This document shows, piece by piece, positions 42,358 to 50,807 of a DNA stretch of 64,000 nucleotides (positions are counted from its first letter, which is position 1; every line of letters starts with the position of its first letter). Below the pieces are notes generated by a model. The model had not been told where the DNA came from. It saw only the letters and a list, made by a program, of their open reading frames with translations, and made no database searches. Both the position numbers and the translations under genes were made by a program. The stretch spans positions 835,501-899,500 of the forward strand of contig NZ_CP023317.1 in NCBI RefSeq assembly GCF_009497655.1, given 5' to 3'. Origin of the DNA: Priestia megaterium (GTDB taxonomy: Bacteria; Bacillota; Bacilli; Bacillales; Bacillaceae_H).

Positions 42358-44328
42358 TTAAGAAAAACCAAGTACTTTTCCAATAGTGTGTACAAGCAAA
42401 GCTACGAGATAAGCGACAACCAAAGGGTAGGCCACAGCAAATGCTGTCCATTTTAATGAGCCGGTTTCTCGTCGAATAACAGCGACGGTTGCTAGACACG
42501 GAACATAAAGAAGAACAAACACCATAAACGTATAGGCTGTTAGCGGTGTAAAGAATGTCTTCATTGTGTCGCCAAGCTGTCCTTCTTGTACTTTATAAAT
42601 GATGCTCATAGTTGAAACAACCACTTCTTTCGCTAGGAAGCCTGTAATCAGTGATGCTACAGCTTGCCATGTCGCAAAACCTAAAGGGATAAATAGAGGA
42701 GCGATAGCACCTCCAATAATAGCCATAAAGCTATTTTCCATATCTACTCCAAAACCGCCAGGGCCAGCGTAAGATGATAGCCAGATAAATACAGAGCCAG
42801 CTAAAATAACCGTACCTGCTTTTCGGACGAAATTTCGGCCTTTTTCCCACGTGCTTCTCCAAAGAGTCTTGGCTTGAGGTACGCGGTAAGGAGGAAGTTC
42901 AACAATAAAAGTTGATTGTTCGTCTTTAAGAAGCGTTACTGATAAAATTTTCGTTACAACAAGTGCTAAAATAATGCCAAGCAAGTACATAGAAAACACC
43001 ACAGCTGCTCCGTTTTGCACAAAAAAAGCACCTACAAACAAAGCGTATACAGGAAGACGTGCTGAGCAGCTCATAAATGGATTGACTAAAATGGTCATAA
43101 GGCGCTCTTTTCGCTGTTCAATTGTACGCGCGGCCATAATCCCCGGTACGTTACATCCAAAGCTAATAATCATCGGAATAAATGCTTTTCCGTTCAAACC
43201 GAAAAATTCCATTATACGATCCATTACTACAGCGATTCTAGCCATGTATCCTGAATCTTCAAGCAGTGAAATGAAAAAGAACAGGACAAAAATTTGTGGT
43301 ACAAATACTAGTACGCCGCCTACTCCTGCAATAATGCCATCCACAATTAAATCGTGAATAAATGGAGCAGCACCAGCTGCATTTAAAAGAGAATCAGCGC
43401 CTTCACTAAGCGTTCCGCCAAAGAAGCCGTCCAGTTTATCAGAAAGCGGAACGCCAATCCACGTAAACGTAATATTAAAAATCAAATACATTAAGCCAAG
43501 AAAAATAGGGAGACCAAGCCACTTATGCGTCACAATTCGATCGATTCGATCCGTGAAAGTTAAAGGTGTTTCGCTGCCCTTTATGATACACTCGCTCGAA
43601 ATGCGTTCAATAAATGCTGTACGCACGTCGAAGAAATGCTCACTAAGCGGCTTGTTTATTTTTTGTGCAGCGGCTTTTCGAAGCTCAAGCAGCTCTGAGT
43701 AACTCGTTTTTTCTTTTAATGTTGATTCGATTACGCTATTTTCCGCTAAGAATTGAATGGCAATCCATCTGCTGACGTCCGCTTTTGTTTGAATCATATG
43801 AATTGCTTGTTCAGCGGTTTCCCCATAATTTAATTGAAATGAAGGGGCTTTTAAATCTTGCTTCAAAGTAGAGAGCAGCTCATTAATTCCTTTTCCATTA
43901 CGGGCAATAATCGCTGAAACCGGAATATGTAATGATTTGCTAAGCTTCTCCAAATTAAAAGTCAATCCGCGTTTTTCCGCTACATCAATCATATTTAAGC
44001 CGATTACTAATGGCTTTCCATATTCCAATGCTTGAATAGTGAGATGCATGCTTCTTTCAAACTGAGAAGCGTCTACAATATTCAGCATACTGTTAAATTC
44101 TCCGGTTAACAAAAAGTTAGTTACCACTGCTTCATCTGAAGAAAGAGGAGTAAAGTCATACACACCCGGCAAATCAACCAGCTGGCTGTTTTGCTTTTTA
44201 ATAGATCCAACTTTCTTTTCAACGGTTACACCGCTCCAGTTTCCTACGTATTCATAGGAATCTGTTAATATATTGAATAAAGAAGTTTTTCCTGTGTTTG
44301 GATTTCCTAAAAGTGCAATTGTACTCAT
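42358..44328 (-). CDS. feoB: ferrous iron transport protein B
   Basis: This 656-residue protein has an N-terminal G domain with G1 GNPNTGKTS (residues 8-16), G3 DLPGVYDF and G4 NMID, a helical GDI-like spacer, then two gate domains with CNVPGIMA, MSCSARLPVYALF and GFLAKEVVVSTM. It drives Fe(II) uptake across the membrane. The start overlaps the feoA stop by 4 bases. The protein is somewhat shorter than the about 770 residues of E. coli FeoB, as is usual for Firmicutes. Confidence 0.96.
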   Translation of the reverse strand: MSTIALLGNPNTGKTSLFNILTDSYEYVGNWSGVTVEKKVGSIKKQNSQLVDLPGVYDFTPLSSDEAVVTNFLLTGEFNSMLNIVDASQFERSMHLTIQALEYGKPLVIGLNMIDVAEKRGLTFNLEKLSKSLHIPVSAIIARNGKGINELLSTLKQDLKAPSFQLNYGETAEQAIHMIQTKADVSRWIAIQFLAENSVIESTLKEKTSYSELLELRKAAAQKINKPLSEHFFDVRTAFIERISSECIIKGSETPLTFTDRIDRIVTHKWLGLPIFLGLMYLIFNITFTWIGVPLSDKLDGFFGGTLSEGADSLLNAAGAAPFIHDLIVDGIIAGVGGVLVFVPQIFVLFFFISLLEDSGYMARIAVVMDRIMEFFGLNGKAFIPMIISFGCNVPGIMAARTIEQRKERLMTILVNPFMSCSARLPVYALFVGAFFVQNGAAVVFSMYLLGIILALVVTKILSVTLLKDEQSTFIVELPPYRVPQAKTLWRSTWEKGRNFVRKAGTVILAGSVFIWLSSYAGPGGFGVDMENSFMAIIGGAIAPLFIPLGFATWQAVASLITGFLAKEVVVSTMSIIYKVQEGQLGDTMKTFFTPLTAYTFMVFVLLYVPCLATVAVIRRETGSLKWTAFAVAYPLVVAYLVALLVHTIGKVLGFS

Positions 44329-44555
44329 GCTGTCTCAACCTCAATTTTGGCCGCATCGCGTTTTCGGATGCTAATCATTTGACCTTGACATTCAATAATA
44401 CAAGGTCCTCCTAAGATGGTTTTTTGCTTCATGCATAGTTCGCAGCCTTTTTTTACTCCAAAAGAAAGAAGGCGGCGTTCTAATGATCTATCTAAAAATT
44501 CAATGTTTTTAACTTTTACTTTGTCGCCAATACTCACGGTAGTTAAATTCATCAT
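44325..44555 (-). CDS. feoA: ferrous iron transport protein A
   Basis: This 76-residue SH3-like FeoA protein has GDKVKVKNIEFLDRSLERRLLSFGV and GGPCIIECQGQMISIRKRDA. It is a cytosolic partner of FeoB. AGGAG is 6 bases before ATG 44555; a second ATG follows at once. It is the first gene of the feoA-feoB operon, under a Fur box and a strong promoter. Confidence 0.93.
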   Translation of the reverse strand: MMNLTTVSIGDKVKVKNIEFLDRSLERRLLSFGVKKGCELCMKQKTILGGPCIIECQGQMISIRKRDAAKIEVETA

Positions 44556-44571
44556 TCAGCACTCCTGTTAA

Positions 44572-44586
44572 TGATAATCATTTTCA
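44572..44586. promoter_or_regulatory. Fur box upstream of feoA
   Basis: TGATAATCATTTTCA matches TGATAATNATTATCA at 14 of 15 positions. It lies between the -10 element and the ribosome site of feoA. Confidence 0.85.
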
Positions 44587-44602
44587 ATTTGTATCTATCT
44601 CG

Positions 44603-44631
44603 ATTATACATAAGGTTCTAAAATCAATCAA
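44603..44631 (-). promoter_or_regulatory. promoter of the feo operon
   Basis: On the minus strand TTGATT and TATAAT are separated by 17 bases, with the consensus -10. The Fur box covers positions about +15 to +30. Confidence 0.75.
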
Positions 44632-44730
44632 TGCTTCTAGAGCGTTACAATTAAAAATATATATTTATAACTATATTTTTCAGGTGAAATTATGTACGAT
44701 TTTAGCAGTAAATTGTCAGGAGGGATGTGA

Positions 44731-45216
44731 GTGGAGGTAATCATTCGCAAAATGAGAAAAGAAGATATTACGTCTGTTCAATACGTCGCAAAGATGAGTT
44801 GGTATGATACATATGAAGGAATTATTCCTAGAAGCGTTCAGAATCGGTTTCTTTCAGAAGCATACTCCAATAAAAGGCTGCTGTGGCGCTTGCGTAATTC
44901 GTTCATTTATGTAGCAACGATTGATGAGAAAATCGTAGGATACGCTAACTTTTTCCGACTACAAAACAGAGGGGAAATAGAACTAGGATCTATCTATATA
45001 CTGCCTGCTTATCAAGGAAAAGGAATCGGTTCGCAATTGTTAGAAAAAGGAATGAAGCGCTCGAAGGAATTAAAAATCGTTTACATTAACGTAGAAAGGG
45101 AAAACGGAATAGGCCGTGCATTTTATCAATCAAAAGGTTTCCAGCTTGTGGATGAATTTGATGATGAATTTGACGGGCATTTATTAAGAACGATGCGAAT
45201 GAAACTCATGATTTAA
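44731..45216 (+). CDS. GNAT-family N-acetyltransferase
   Basis: This 161-residue GNAT protein has the acetyl-CoA binding core IELGSIYILPAYQGKGIGSQLLEKG (about residues 88-112) with the Q/RxxGxG/A loop, and the C-terminal strand ENGIGRAFYQSKGFQLVDE. The acceptor substrate cannot be told. The start is GTG 44731 with AGGAGGG 6 bases upstream. It is a single gene with its own terminator, divergent from feoA. Confidence 0.85.
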   Translation: MEVIIRKMRKEDITSVQYVAKMSWYDTYEGIIPRSVQNRFLSEAYSNKRLLWRLRNSFIYVATIDEKIVGYANFFRLQNRGEIELGSIYILPAYQGKGIGSQLLEKGMKRSKELKIVYINVERENGIGRAFYQSKGFQLVDEFDDEFDGHLLRTMRMKLMI

Positions 45217-45244
45217 GCCTGATATTTAGTGTGAACGTTATCTT

Positions 45245-45285
45245 AAAAAGCTGATTTTAAACTTTCTGCTAAAATCAGCTTTTAA
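45245..45285 (+). terminator. terminator after the acetyltransferase gene
   Basis: AAAAGCTGATTTTA pairs perfectly with TAAAATCAGCTTTT around a 10-base loop. Confidence 0.85.
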
Positions 45286-45299
45286 TTACAGAATAACGA

Positions 45300-45329
45300 T
45301 TGACCTTATTCTTGTGAATATGGTAACAT
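45300..45329 (+). promoter_or_regulatory. promoter of the yhgE-type gene
   Basis: TTGACC at 45300-45305, 18 bases, TAACAT at 45324-45329. A perfect dyad follows 15 bases on. Confidence 0.55.
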
Positions 45330-45343
45330 TAATCAGAACTTCA

Positions 45344-45366
45344 TGACCGAAAATGTTTTTCGGTCA
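45344..45366. promoter_or_regulatory. perfect 23-bp dyad upstream of the yhgE-type gene
   Basis: TGACCGAAAA at 45344-45353 is exactly repeated inverted at 45357-45366 around TGT. Size and symmetry fit a TetR-type operator just downstream of the promoter. In B. subtilis yhgE is next to the TetR gene yhgD; no TetR gene is adjacent here. Confidence 0.72.
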
Positions 45367-45407
45367 AACAGTCAGGCGGAAGTAAGGATTATTGGAGGCT
45401 AAAAAAC

Positions 45408-47741
45408 ATGAATATGATTAAAGGAGAATGGAAAAAAATCTTTTCCAAACCAATGACTATTGTTGTGATTTGCGGATTGTTATTTGTTCCATTACTTTAT
45501 AATGTCATCTTTTTATCTGCTTACTGGGATCCATATGGAAAAACAGATCAAATTCCAGTTGCAGTGGTAAATGAAGATAAAGGTGCTACATTAGATGGAA
45601 AGAAATTGAATGTTGGTCGTGATTTTGTTGATGATTTAAAGAAAAACGATAAATTTGACTGGAAATTTACGAACAAAGAAAAAGCGTTAGAAGGCTTAAA
45701 AAATGAGGACTACTACTTAGTTTTGGAAATTCCAAAGAATTTCTCCAAAAATGCAACAACATTAATGGATGAGAATCCTAAAAAAATGAAATTTATCTAC
45801 CATACAAATGCCGGAAAGAACTATTCAGGCGCTCAAATTAGCTCAAATGCAGTAGCTAAAATCAATGATCAGATTAAAGAAGCAGTCACAAAGCAGTATG
45901 CTGAAACGGTATTTGACAGCTTTAAGCAAGTAGCGGACGGTCTTCAAAAAGCAAGTGACGGTGCAGGAGAGCTAGAAGATGGCTCGAAAACGCTGCGAGA
46001 TAACATGAAGAAACTAGCAGACAGCACGGTTACGTTTGAAGACGGTACAGCTAAATTAGCAAGCGGGTTAACGGATGCACGAAAAGGAGCAACAGATTTA
46101 AATGCTGGTGCAGCTAAGCTACTAAACGGTGCGGACACAATTAATGAAAACTTAGGCAGTCTAAACAGCGGTTTAGGGAAGCTAGAGAATGGAAGCAGTC
46201 AATTATATAGTGCTTCTAGTCAATTAGAAACTGGAGCTGTTGGTGTTCGAGATGGGTTGTCAAAGCTACAAAGTGCAACCAAACAACTTAATGATGGAAC
46301 ACAGACACTTCAAGGAAAGCTTCCGCAGTTCACGAGCGGCTTAAACCAAGTGGATGCTGAAGTGAGCAGCGTTACGCAGCAAATTAATCAAGCGGAACAG
46401 GAAATTACGCAGATTAAACAGCAGGTAGATTCAAAAAAAGCGGAGTTTGAACAGCAGCAGCAAGCTCTCATTGACAGCATTAACAGCAACGAATCCATTC
46501 CCGATGAGCAAAAACAAACGCTGATTGCAGGAATTAAAAAGCTGACGTCTCAGCAGTTTATGGATGAACAGCAGCAAAAAGCAGAGCAGCTAAAAGCAAA
46601 AGTAGATAAAGTGCAAGAGTTATCTGCGGCGCTGCAAAAGCTTTCTAAAGGCGGAGAAGATATCCAAAGCGCAATTAATAAAATTGCTGACGGACAAAGT
46701 CAGCTGTACGATGGACAAACGAAAGTATATAACGGTGCTGTTAAACTAGCAGACGGAGAAAAGCAGTTCAACAGTAAATTTGCAGAGCTAAACAGCGGTA
46801 TAGCTGACGCTCATACAGGGGCTGGAAAGCTTGCTGACGGGCAGCAGCAACTTGTGGATGGGCTTAAGAAGTCTGAACAAGGAAGTGCAGCGCTAGCAAA
46901 TGGTTTAACGCAGCTAGAAAACGGGGCAACCAAATTAGCAAATGGTTCTAAAGAGTTAACAAATGGTTCATCCAAACTATATGACGGTTCATCTAAATTA
47001 TCAGATGGAACAAGCGAGCTTCATTCATCTTTAGCGGACGGTGCAAAAGATGCAAAAGATGTTAAAGCAGATGATAAAACATACAGCATGTTTTCAAATC
47101 CAACGGATTTAAAATCAGATAAACAAAACAACGTAGATAAGTACGGTGTCGGATTAGCTCCATACATCTTATGTATTGGCTTGTTTGCGGGAACATTAAT
47201 GTTTTCAGCGGTGTACCCAATGAAAGAGCCATCAATTCGACCGACATCAGGTATTTCGTGGTTCTTAAGTAAGTTTAGTGTCATCACTATTGTAGGTATG
47301 CTGCAAGCAGCGATTGCTGTTACAGCTCTTCTTTGGGGCTTGCATTTAAACGTAACAAGCATTTGGCACTTCTATATCTTTACCATGATTACAGGTGTAA
47401 CGTTCTTTACACTGATCTTGTTCTTAACAACAGGGTTAGGAAAAGTAGGGCAGTATTTAGCCTTTATTATTCTGCTGCTTCAAATTGGCGGCAGTGCAGG
47501 TACATTCCCTAAAGCACTTGTGCCGGAATTCTTCCAGGCAATCAATCCATACTTGCCTATGACCTATGCAATTCGCGGTTTCCGTGAAATTATTTCAATT
47601 GGTGATGATTTCGGCTATGTATGGCATCAGGCTGGCGTACTTGGAATTTTTGCAGCAATCTTCATCACTCTTTCATTGATAATGTTTTATATCAATGCCA
47701 GAAAAGAGAAGCATCACACAGAGGAAGAGGCAGCAGCCTAA
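45408..47741 (+). CDS. yhgE: YhgE/Pip-type membrane protein (phage infection protein family)
   Basis: This 777-residue protein has a first membrane span near residues 12-35, a very long extracellular part, and five or six spans in the last 210 residues (ABC-2 permease-like). The outer part carries many irregular repeats of the form LxxG-xxxLxxG (for example LADGEKQFNSKFAELNSG, LTNGSSKLYDGSSKL) and a Gln-rich coiled coil (about 310-410). It resembles B. subtilis YhgE and Lactococcus Pip, a phage receptor-like protein also related to type VII secretion EsaA. AATTATTGGAGG precedes ATG 45408. The cell role is not settled. Confidence 0.88.
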   Translation: MNMIKGEWKKIFSKPMTIVVICGLLFVPLLYNVIFLSAYWDPYGKTDQIPVAVVNEDKGATLDGKKLNVGRDFVDDLKKNDKFDWKFTNKEKALEGLKNEDYYLVLEIPKNFSKNATTLMDENPKKMKFIYHTNAGKNYSGAQISSNAVAKINDQIKEAVTKQYAETVFDSFKQVADGLQKASDGAGELEDGSKTLRDNMKKLADSTVTFEDGTAKLASGLTDARKGATDLNAGAAKLLNGADTINENLGSLNSGLGKLENGSSQLYSASSQLETGAVGVRDGLSKLQSATKQLNDGTQTLQGKLPQFTSGLNQVDAEVSSVTQQINQAEQEITQIKQQVDSKKAEFEQQQQALIDSINSNESIPDEQKQTLIAGIKKLTSQQFMDEQQQKAEQLKAKVDKVQELSAALQKLSKGGEDIQSAINKIADGQSQLYDGQTKVYNGAVKLADGEKQFNSKFAELNSGIADAHTGAGKLADGQQQLVDGLKKSEQGSAALANGLTQLENGATKLANGSKELTNGSSKLYDGSSKLSDGTSELHSSLADGAKDAKDVKADDKTYSMFSNPTDLKSDKQNNVDKYGVGLAPYILCIGLFAGTLMFSAVYPMKEPSIRPTSGISWFLSKFSVITIVGMLQAAIAVTALLWGLHLNVTSIWHFYIFTMITGVTFFTLILFLTTGLGKVGQYLAFIILLLQIGGSAGTFPKALVPEFFQAINPYLPMTYAIRGFREIISIGDDFGYVWHQAGVLGIFAAIFITLSLIMFYINARKEKHHTEEEAAA

Positions 47742-47752
47742 TTTAACTAATA

Positions 47753-47794
47753 GAAAAAGAGAGTTCCAGTTTAAAAAGGAACTCTCTTTTTCTT
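47753..47794 (+). terminator. terminator after yhgE
   Basis: GAAAAAGAGAGTTCC pairs perfectly with GGAACTCTCTTTTTC around a 10-base loop. Confidence 0.9.
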
Positions 47795-47838
47795 TATGTT
47801 AGTATAGGTTTACGTATAAAAGAGGGGAATGTGAATGC

Positions 47839-48690
47839 ATGCAGCTTACAAAATTTGCGGTGTATGAAAGTGATCGTGTGAAAAAGTGGCAGGAAGGGCT
47901 GAAAGAATGGGACGGTTCAATATCGGAACGGATGATAAATGACAAAGCTGAAGATGAATTTTGGCAGCAATATCTAGAAAAAATGTCTTTTGATTCAGAA
48001 AATGATCCTGTAGTGAAACAGCTTCAGCAAGAACTTCTTGCTTTTTTGAATCCAAGTGACTCTGTCATGGAAATTGGCCCTGGGTGGGGAAATTATACGT
48101 TTTCAATTGCGGATTATGTAAAAGAACTTACGTGTATGGATTGTTCGCCAAGCATCATCGGCTACTTACAAAAACAATCAAATGCCCGCTCTAATCTAAA
48201 GTTTATAGGAGGTAAATGGGAGTATGAGCGTCTAACAGATAACTATGACGTGGTAGTAGGAATAAACTGTTTTTACCGTATGCATAACATTGTCGATGGT
48301 CTCTTAAATATGAATGATTCGGCTAATCGTTTGGCGGTTATTGGCATGTCAACGGGTCCAGAAAAGCCTCATTACGTAGAGTTACATAGAAAACTTGGGT
48401 ACGAGATTAAATGGCGTCGTAAGGAATATATTGACTTACTAAATATTTTATATGAACTGGGTATTTACGCAGATTGTAAGCTGGTTCCTATAACCAAAAC
48501 GATAACCTATGAGACGTACGAAGATCTCATCAAGAAGAACTCGACCAAGGTACTTTCTAAAGATATTGACAAGTTAGAAACTGAGAAGATTATTTTACAG
48601 CATGTAAAGAAAATAAATGACACATATGAATATACGTATCAATATCATATGGCTTTTATTTATTGGAAACCGATAAAAAGAACCCGTTGA
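47839..48690 (+). CDS. class I SAM-dependent methyltransferase
   Basis: This 283-residue protein has motif I MEIGPGWGNYTFSIA (about residues 76-90), ELTCMDCSPSII for the ribose-binding acidic segment, and DVVVGINCFYRM as motif IV. The N-terminal 65 residues (WQEGLKEWDG, FWQQYLEKMS) and the C-terminus are helical, and I do not recognise a substrate signature. A GAGGGG site precedes ATG 47839. It stands alone between terminators. The final codons lie in the terminator stem shared with the sigma-54 gene. Confidence 0.75.
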   Translation: MQLTKFAVYESDRVKKWQEGLKEWDGSISERMINDKAEDEFWQQYLEKMSFDSENDPVVKQLQQELLAFLNPSDSVMEIGPGWGNYTFSIADYVKELTCMDCSPSIIGYLQKQSNARSNLKFIGGKWEYERLTDNYDVVVGINCFYRMHNIVDGLLNMNDSANRLAVIGMSTGPEKPHYVELHRKLGYEIKWRRKEYIDLLNILYELGIYADCKLVPITKTITYETYEDLIKKNSTKVLSKDIDKLETEKIILQHVKKINDTYEYTYQYHMAFIYWKPIKRTR

Positions 48691-48714
48691 TTTTTATTCA
48701 ACGGGTTCTTTTTA
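48674..48714. terminator. bidirectional terminator including the methyltransferase stop codon
   Basis: AAAAAGAACCCGTTGA pairs perfectly with TCAACGGGTTCTTTTT around TTTTTAT; the TGA stop is the end of the left arm. Confidence 0.92.
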
Positions 48715-48748
48715 GTAGTGATAAAGCTGTGGTTTAGGATAAGTAATA

Positions 48749-50083
48749 TTAAAATCGTCGCCGCTTAGAAGAACTTTCAATTCCTGCTTCTTCACGGTAT
48801 TTAGCTACTGTTCTTCTTGAAATTTGAATTCCTTCGCTGGAAAGAAGAGACATGAGCTTTTGATCTGAAAGAGGCTTTAATTTATTTTCTTCGGCAATTA
48901 ATGTTTTAATTTTCTCTTTTATAAAGGCGGTAGAATTGCTTTGTTCTCCATCGGTTCTCTCTAAAGAATTAGTGAAAAAGTATTTTAGTTCAAACAGTCC
49001 GCGCGGCGTTTGAATATACTTTCCGTTAGTCGCACGGCTTACCGTTGATTCATGACAGTCTACTTTTTGAGCAATATCTTTTAAGGTAAGCGGCTTTAGC
49101 CCCGAAATACCCATTTCAAAAAAAGCTTGCTGATGTTCCACAATGGCTTTAGACACGTTGTAAATCGTCGCATTACGCTGCTCAATACTATTGATTAGCC
49201 AAGTAGCTTCATGGATTTTTTCCTGTACGTATCGATCGGTTGTTACGCATGCAGAGTGATGAACCAGTTTTTGGTAGGTGCTGTTAATTTCGATGGGCGG
49301 AAGCAGCTCGCTATGAAGAATAACATGATAGCGGCCGTCAATTTTTTGTACCGTTACATCAGGCGAAATGTACTTCGTAAGCGGGACGTGGAAATCTCCT
49401 GCTGGACGAGGATTCAATGTCCGCAAGCAGTCAACAATTTCTTGTACTTCGCGCATCGAAATAGAGTATTTTTTTGAAATGTTCCGATATTTTTTGTTAG
49501 CAATATCTTCAATATCGTGTTTCACCACCTCGTATAAAAGAGGAGGCTTTGACTTTTTGGCCTTAATTTGAATAAGCAGTGAATCGACAAAGTTTTGAGC
49601 GCCCACTCCGATTGGATCAAAGCTTTGTAAAACGTGAATCATATCGTTGACTTCGTCAATTGAAACGTTAAGCAGTTCGGCTGCCAATTTTGGTTCAATT
49701 GCTAAAAAGCCGTTTTTATTTAAGTTTCCAATTAGAAATTGAACGATGTGTTTTTGGTGTGAGTGTAAATGATTTAGCATAGAAAGCTGCTCTAATAAAT
49801 GGCTCTCTAATGTCACAGTTTGATCGGATATATAATTAAACGGATTATACTCGTCATCGGTGTGACCTTTTGAATATGAACGCTGTTCTCGAGTGTTAAA
49901 TGAATTTTTTTGCTGAGAATCGCCAGCAGACAGTTTAATTACAGGATTTTCATTGACTTGCTCATGAAGATAATGAACTAAATCGGCCGTAGAATAATTT
50001 AAAATGTTGATAGACTGACGTAATTCAGGTGTCATGGCCAATTTTAATAGTTGTTTTTGAGATAAATCTAAACCTAATTGCAT
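48749..50083 (-). CDS. sigL: RNA polymerase sigma-54 factor (SigL/RpoN)
   Basis: This 444-residue sigma-54 starts with the Gln/Leu-rich activator-interaction region (MQLGLDLSQKQLLKL, MTPELRQSINILNYS), followed by the core-binding region and a DNA-binding part with the diagnostic RpoN box (SRRTVAKYREEAGI) and HESTVSRATNGKYIQTPRG. It directs promoters of the -24/-12 type together with AAA+ activators. GGTGA lies 7 bases before ATG 50083; ATG 50086 and 50101 are in-frame alternatives. I saw no sigma-54 promoter in the window. Confidence 0.95.
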   Translation of the reverse strand: MQLGLDLSQKQLLKLAMTPELRQSINILNYSTADLVHYLHEQVNENPVIKLSAGDSQQKNSFNTREQRSYSKGHTDDEYNPFNYISDQTVTLESHLLEQLSMLNHLHSHQKHIVQFLIGNLNKNGFLAIEPKLAAELLNVSIDEVNDMIHVLQSFDPIGVGAQNFVDSLLIQIKAKKSKPPLLYEVVKHDIEDIANKKYRNISKKYSISMREVQEIVDCLRTLNPRPAGDFHVPLTKYISPDVTVQKIDGRYHVILHSELLPPIEINSTYQKLVHHSACVTTDRYVQEKIHEATWLINSIEQRNATIYNVSKAIVEHQQAFFEMGISGLKPLTLKDIAQKVDCHESTVSRATNGKYIQTPRGLFELKYFFTNSLERTDGEQSNSTAFIKEKIKTLIAEENKLKPLSDQKLMSLLSSEGIQISRRTVAKYREEAGIESSSKRRRF

Positions 50084-50296
50084 CATTGAATCACCTATCA
50101 TTCTTGAGTTTTATTTCGACAATTCTGGCTGCATCGTTCGACATCATCATATATGAAAATGCGAAAGAATTCTATAGTGTTGTCAGATGTTCTTACACAA
50201 GGGCGACTCATAAGAAAGAGTAGGGAAATAGATAAAACAACCGAATAGCTCTTCCCAGCAGCTATTCGGTTATTTTAACAAAGCTGCTAGGAGAAC

Positions 50297-50626
50297 TTAG
50301 CTGCAATTTGGGGTGTTTCCCATTCTTCTATCTCCCCATGCGCACATCATATTTAAAATTTCTCGTAAGGTTTCGCCTTCTTCACTGAGTGAGTACTCTA
50401 CTTTAGGAGGAACTTCATTGTATACTTTTCTATTAACTACACCGTCTTTTTCTAATTCTTTTAGCTGTTGAGACAGCATTTTTTTAGTAATAGCAGGCAT
50501 AGCTCGCTGAAGTTCGCTAAAACGTTTTTCGCCTTCTTTTAAGAGGCATAAAATAACGACTTTCCATTTCCCGCCGATTACTTCAAGTGTTGCTTCAACA
50601 GGTACATTATAGTGGGGTGCTTTCAC
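50297..50626 (-). CDS. HxlR-family transcriptional regulator
   Basis: This 109-residue winged-helix protein is paralogous to Hxl[65 protein letters not shown] chose GTG 50626, which has GGAGG 7 bases before it; the ATG at 50644 lies upstream of that site. A cysteine (Cys8-region equivalent near the start) like that of redox-sensing YodB or HypR is not evident, but Cys residues occur at VILCLL and MMCAWG. It is divergent from the quinone-reductase-like gene at 50808, its probable target. Confidence 0.87.
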   Translation of the reverse strand: MKAPHYNVPVEATLEVIGGKWKVVILCLLKEGEKRFSELQRAMPAITKKMLSQQLKELEKDGVVNRKVYNEVPPKVEYSLSEEGETLREILNMMCAWGDRRMGNTPNCS

Positions 50627-50658
50627 CGCTAATCCTCCATTCATAAACAGATATGAAA

Positions 50659-50685
50659 TATGGATATAATAATTTAATATCCATA
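50659..50685. promoter_or_regulatory. dyad in the divergent region of the HxlR-type and oxidoreductase genes
   Basis: TATGGATAT and ATATCCATA form a perfect dyad around nine bases, 33 bases upstream of the regulator start. A second feature, GGTTAC repeated directly at 50692 and 50712, lies on the oxidoreductase side. Confidence 0.5.
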
Positions 50686-50807
50686 GACCTAGGTTACCGG
50701 GAAGGTACCTGGTTACATGAAAGTGCCGTCTTTTGTAAACAACATGTATTTATTATACTGAAAAAGAACTTTTAATTGAAGGAAGAAATGTAGAAGGGGA
50801 GATCTTG

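Noticed and set aside
45900-47050. Repetitive DNA in yhgE as a possible CRISPR or tandem repeat array
   Set aside because: The repeats are irregular protein-level LxxG motifs with variable spacing inside one long reading frame; no fixed repeat-spacer unit.
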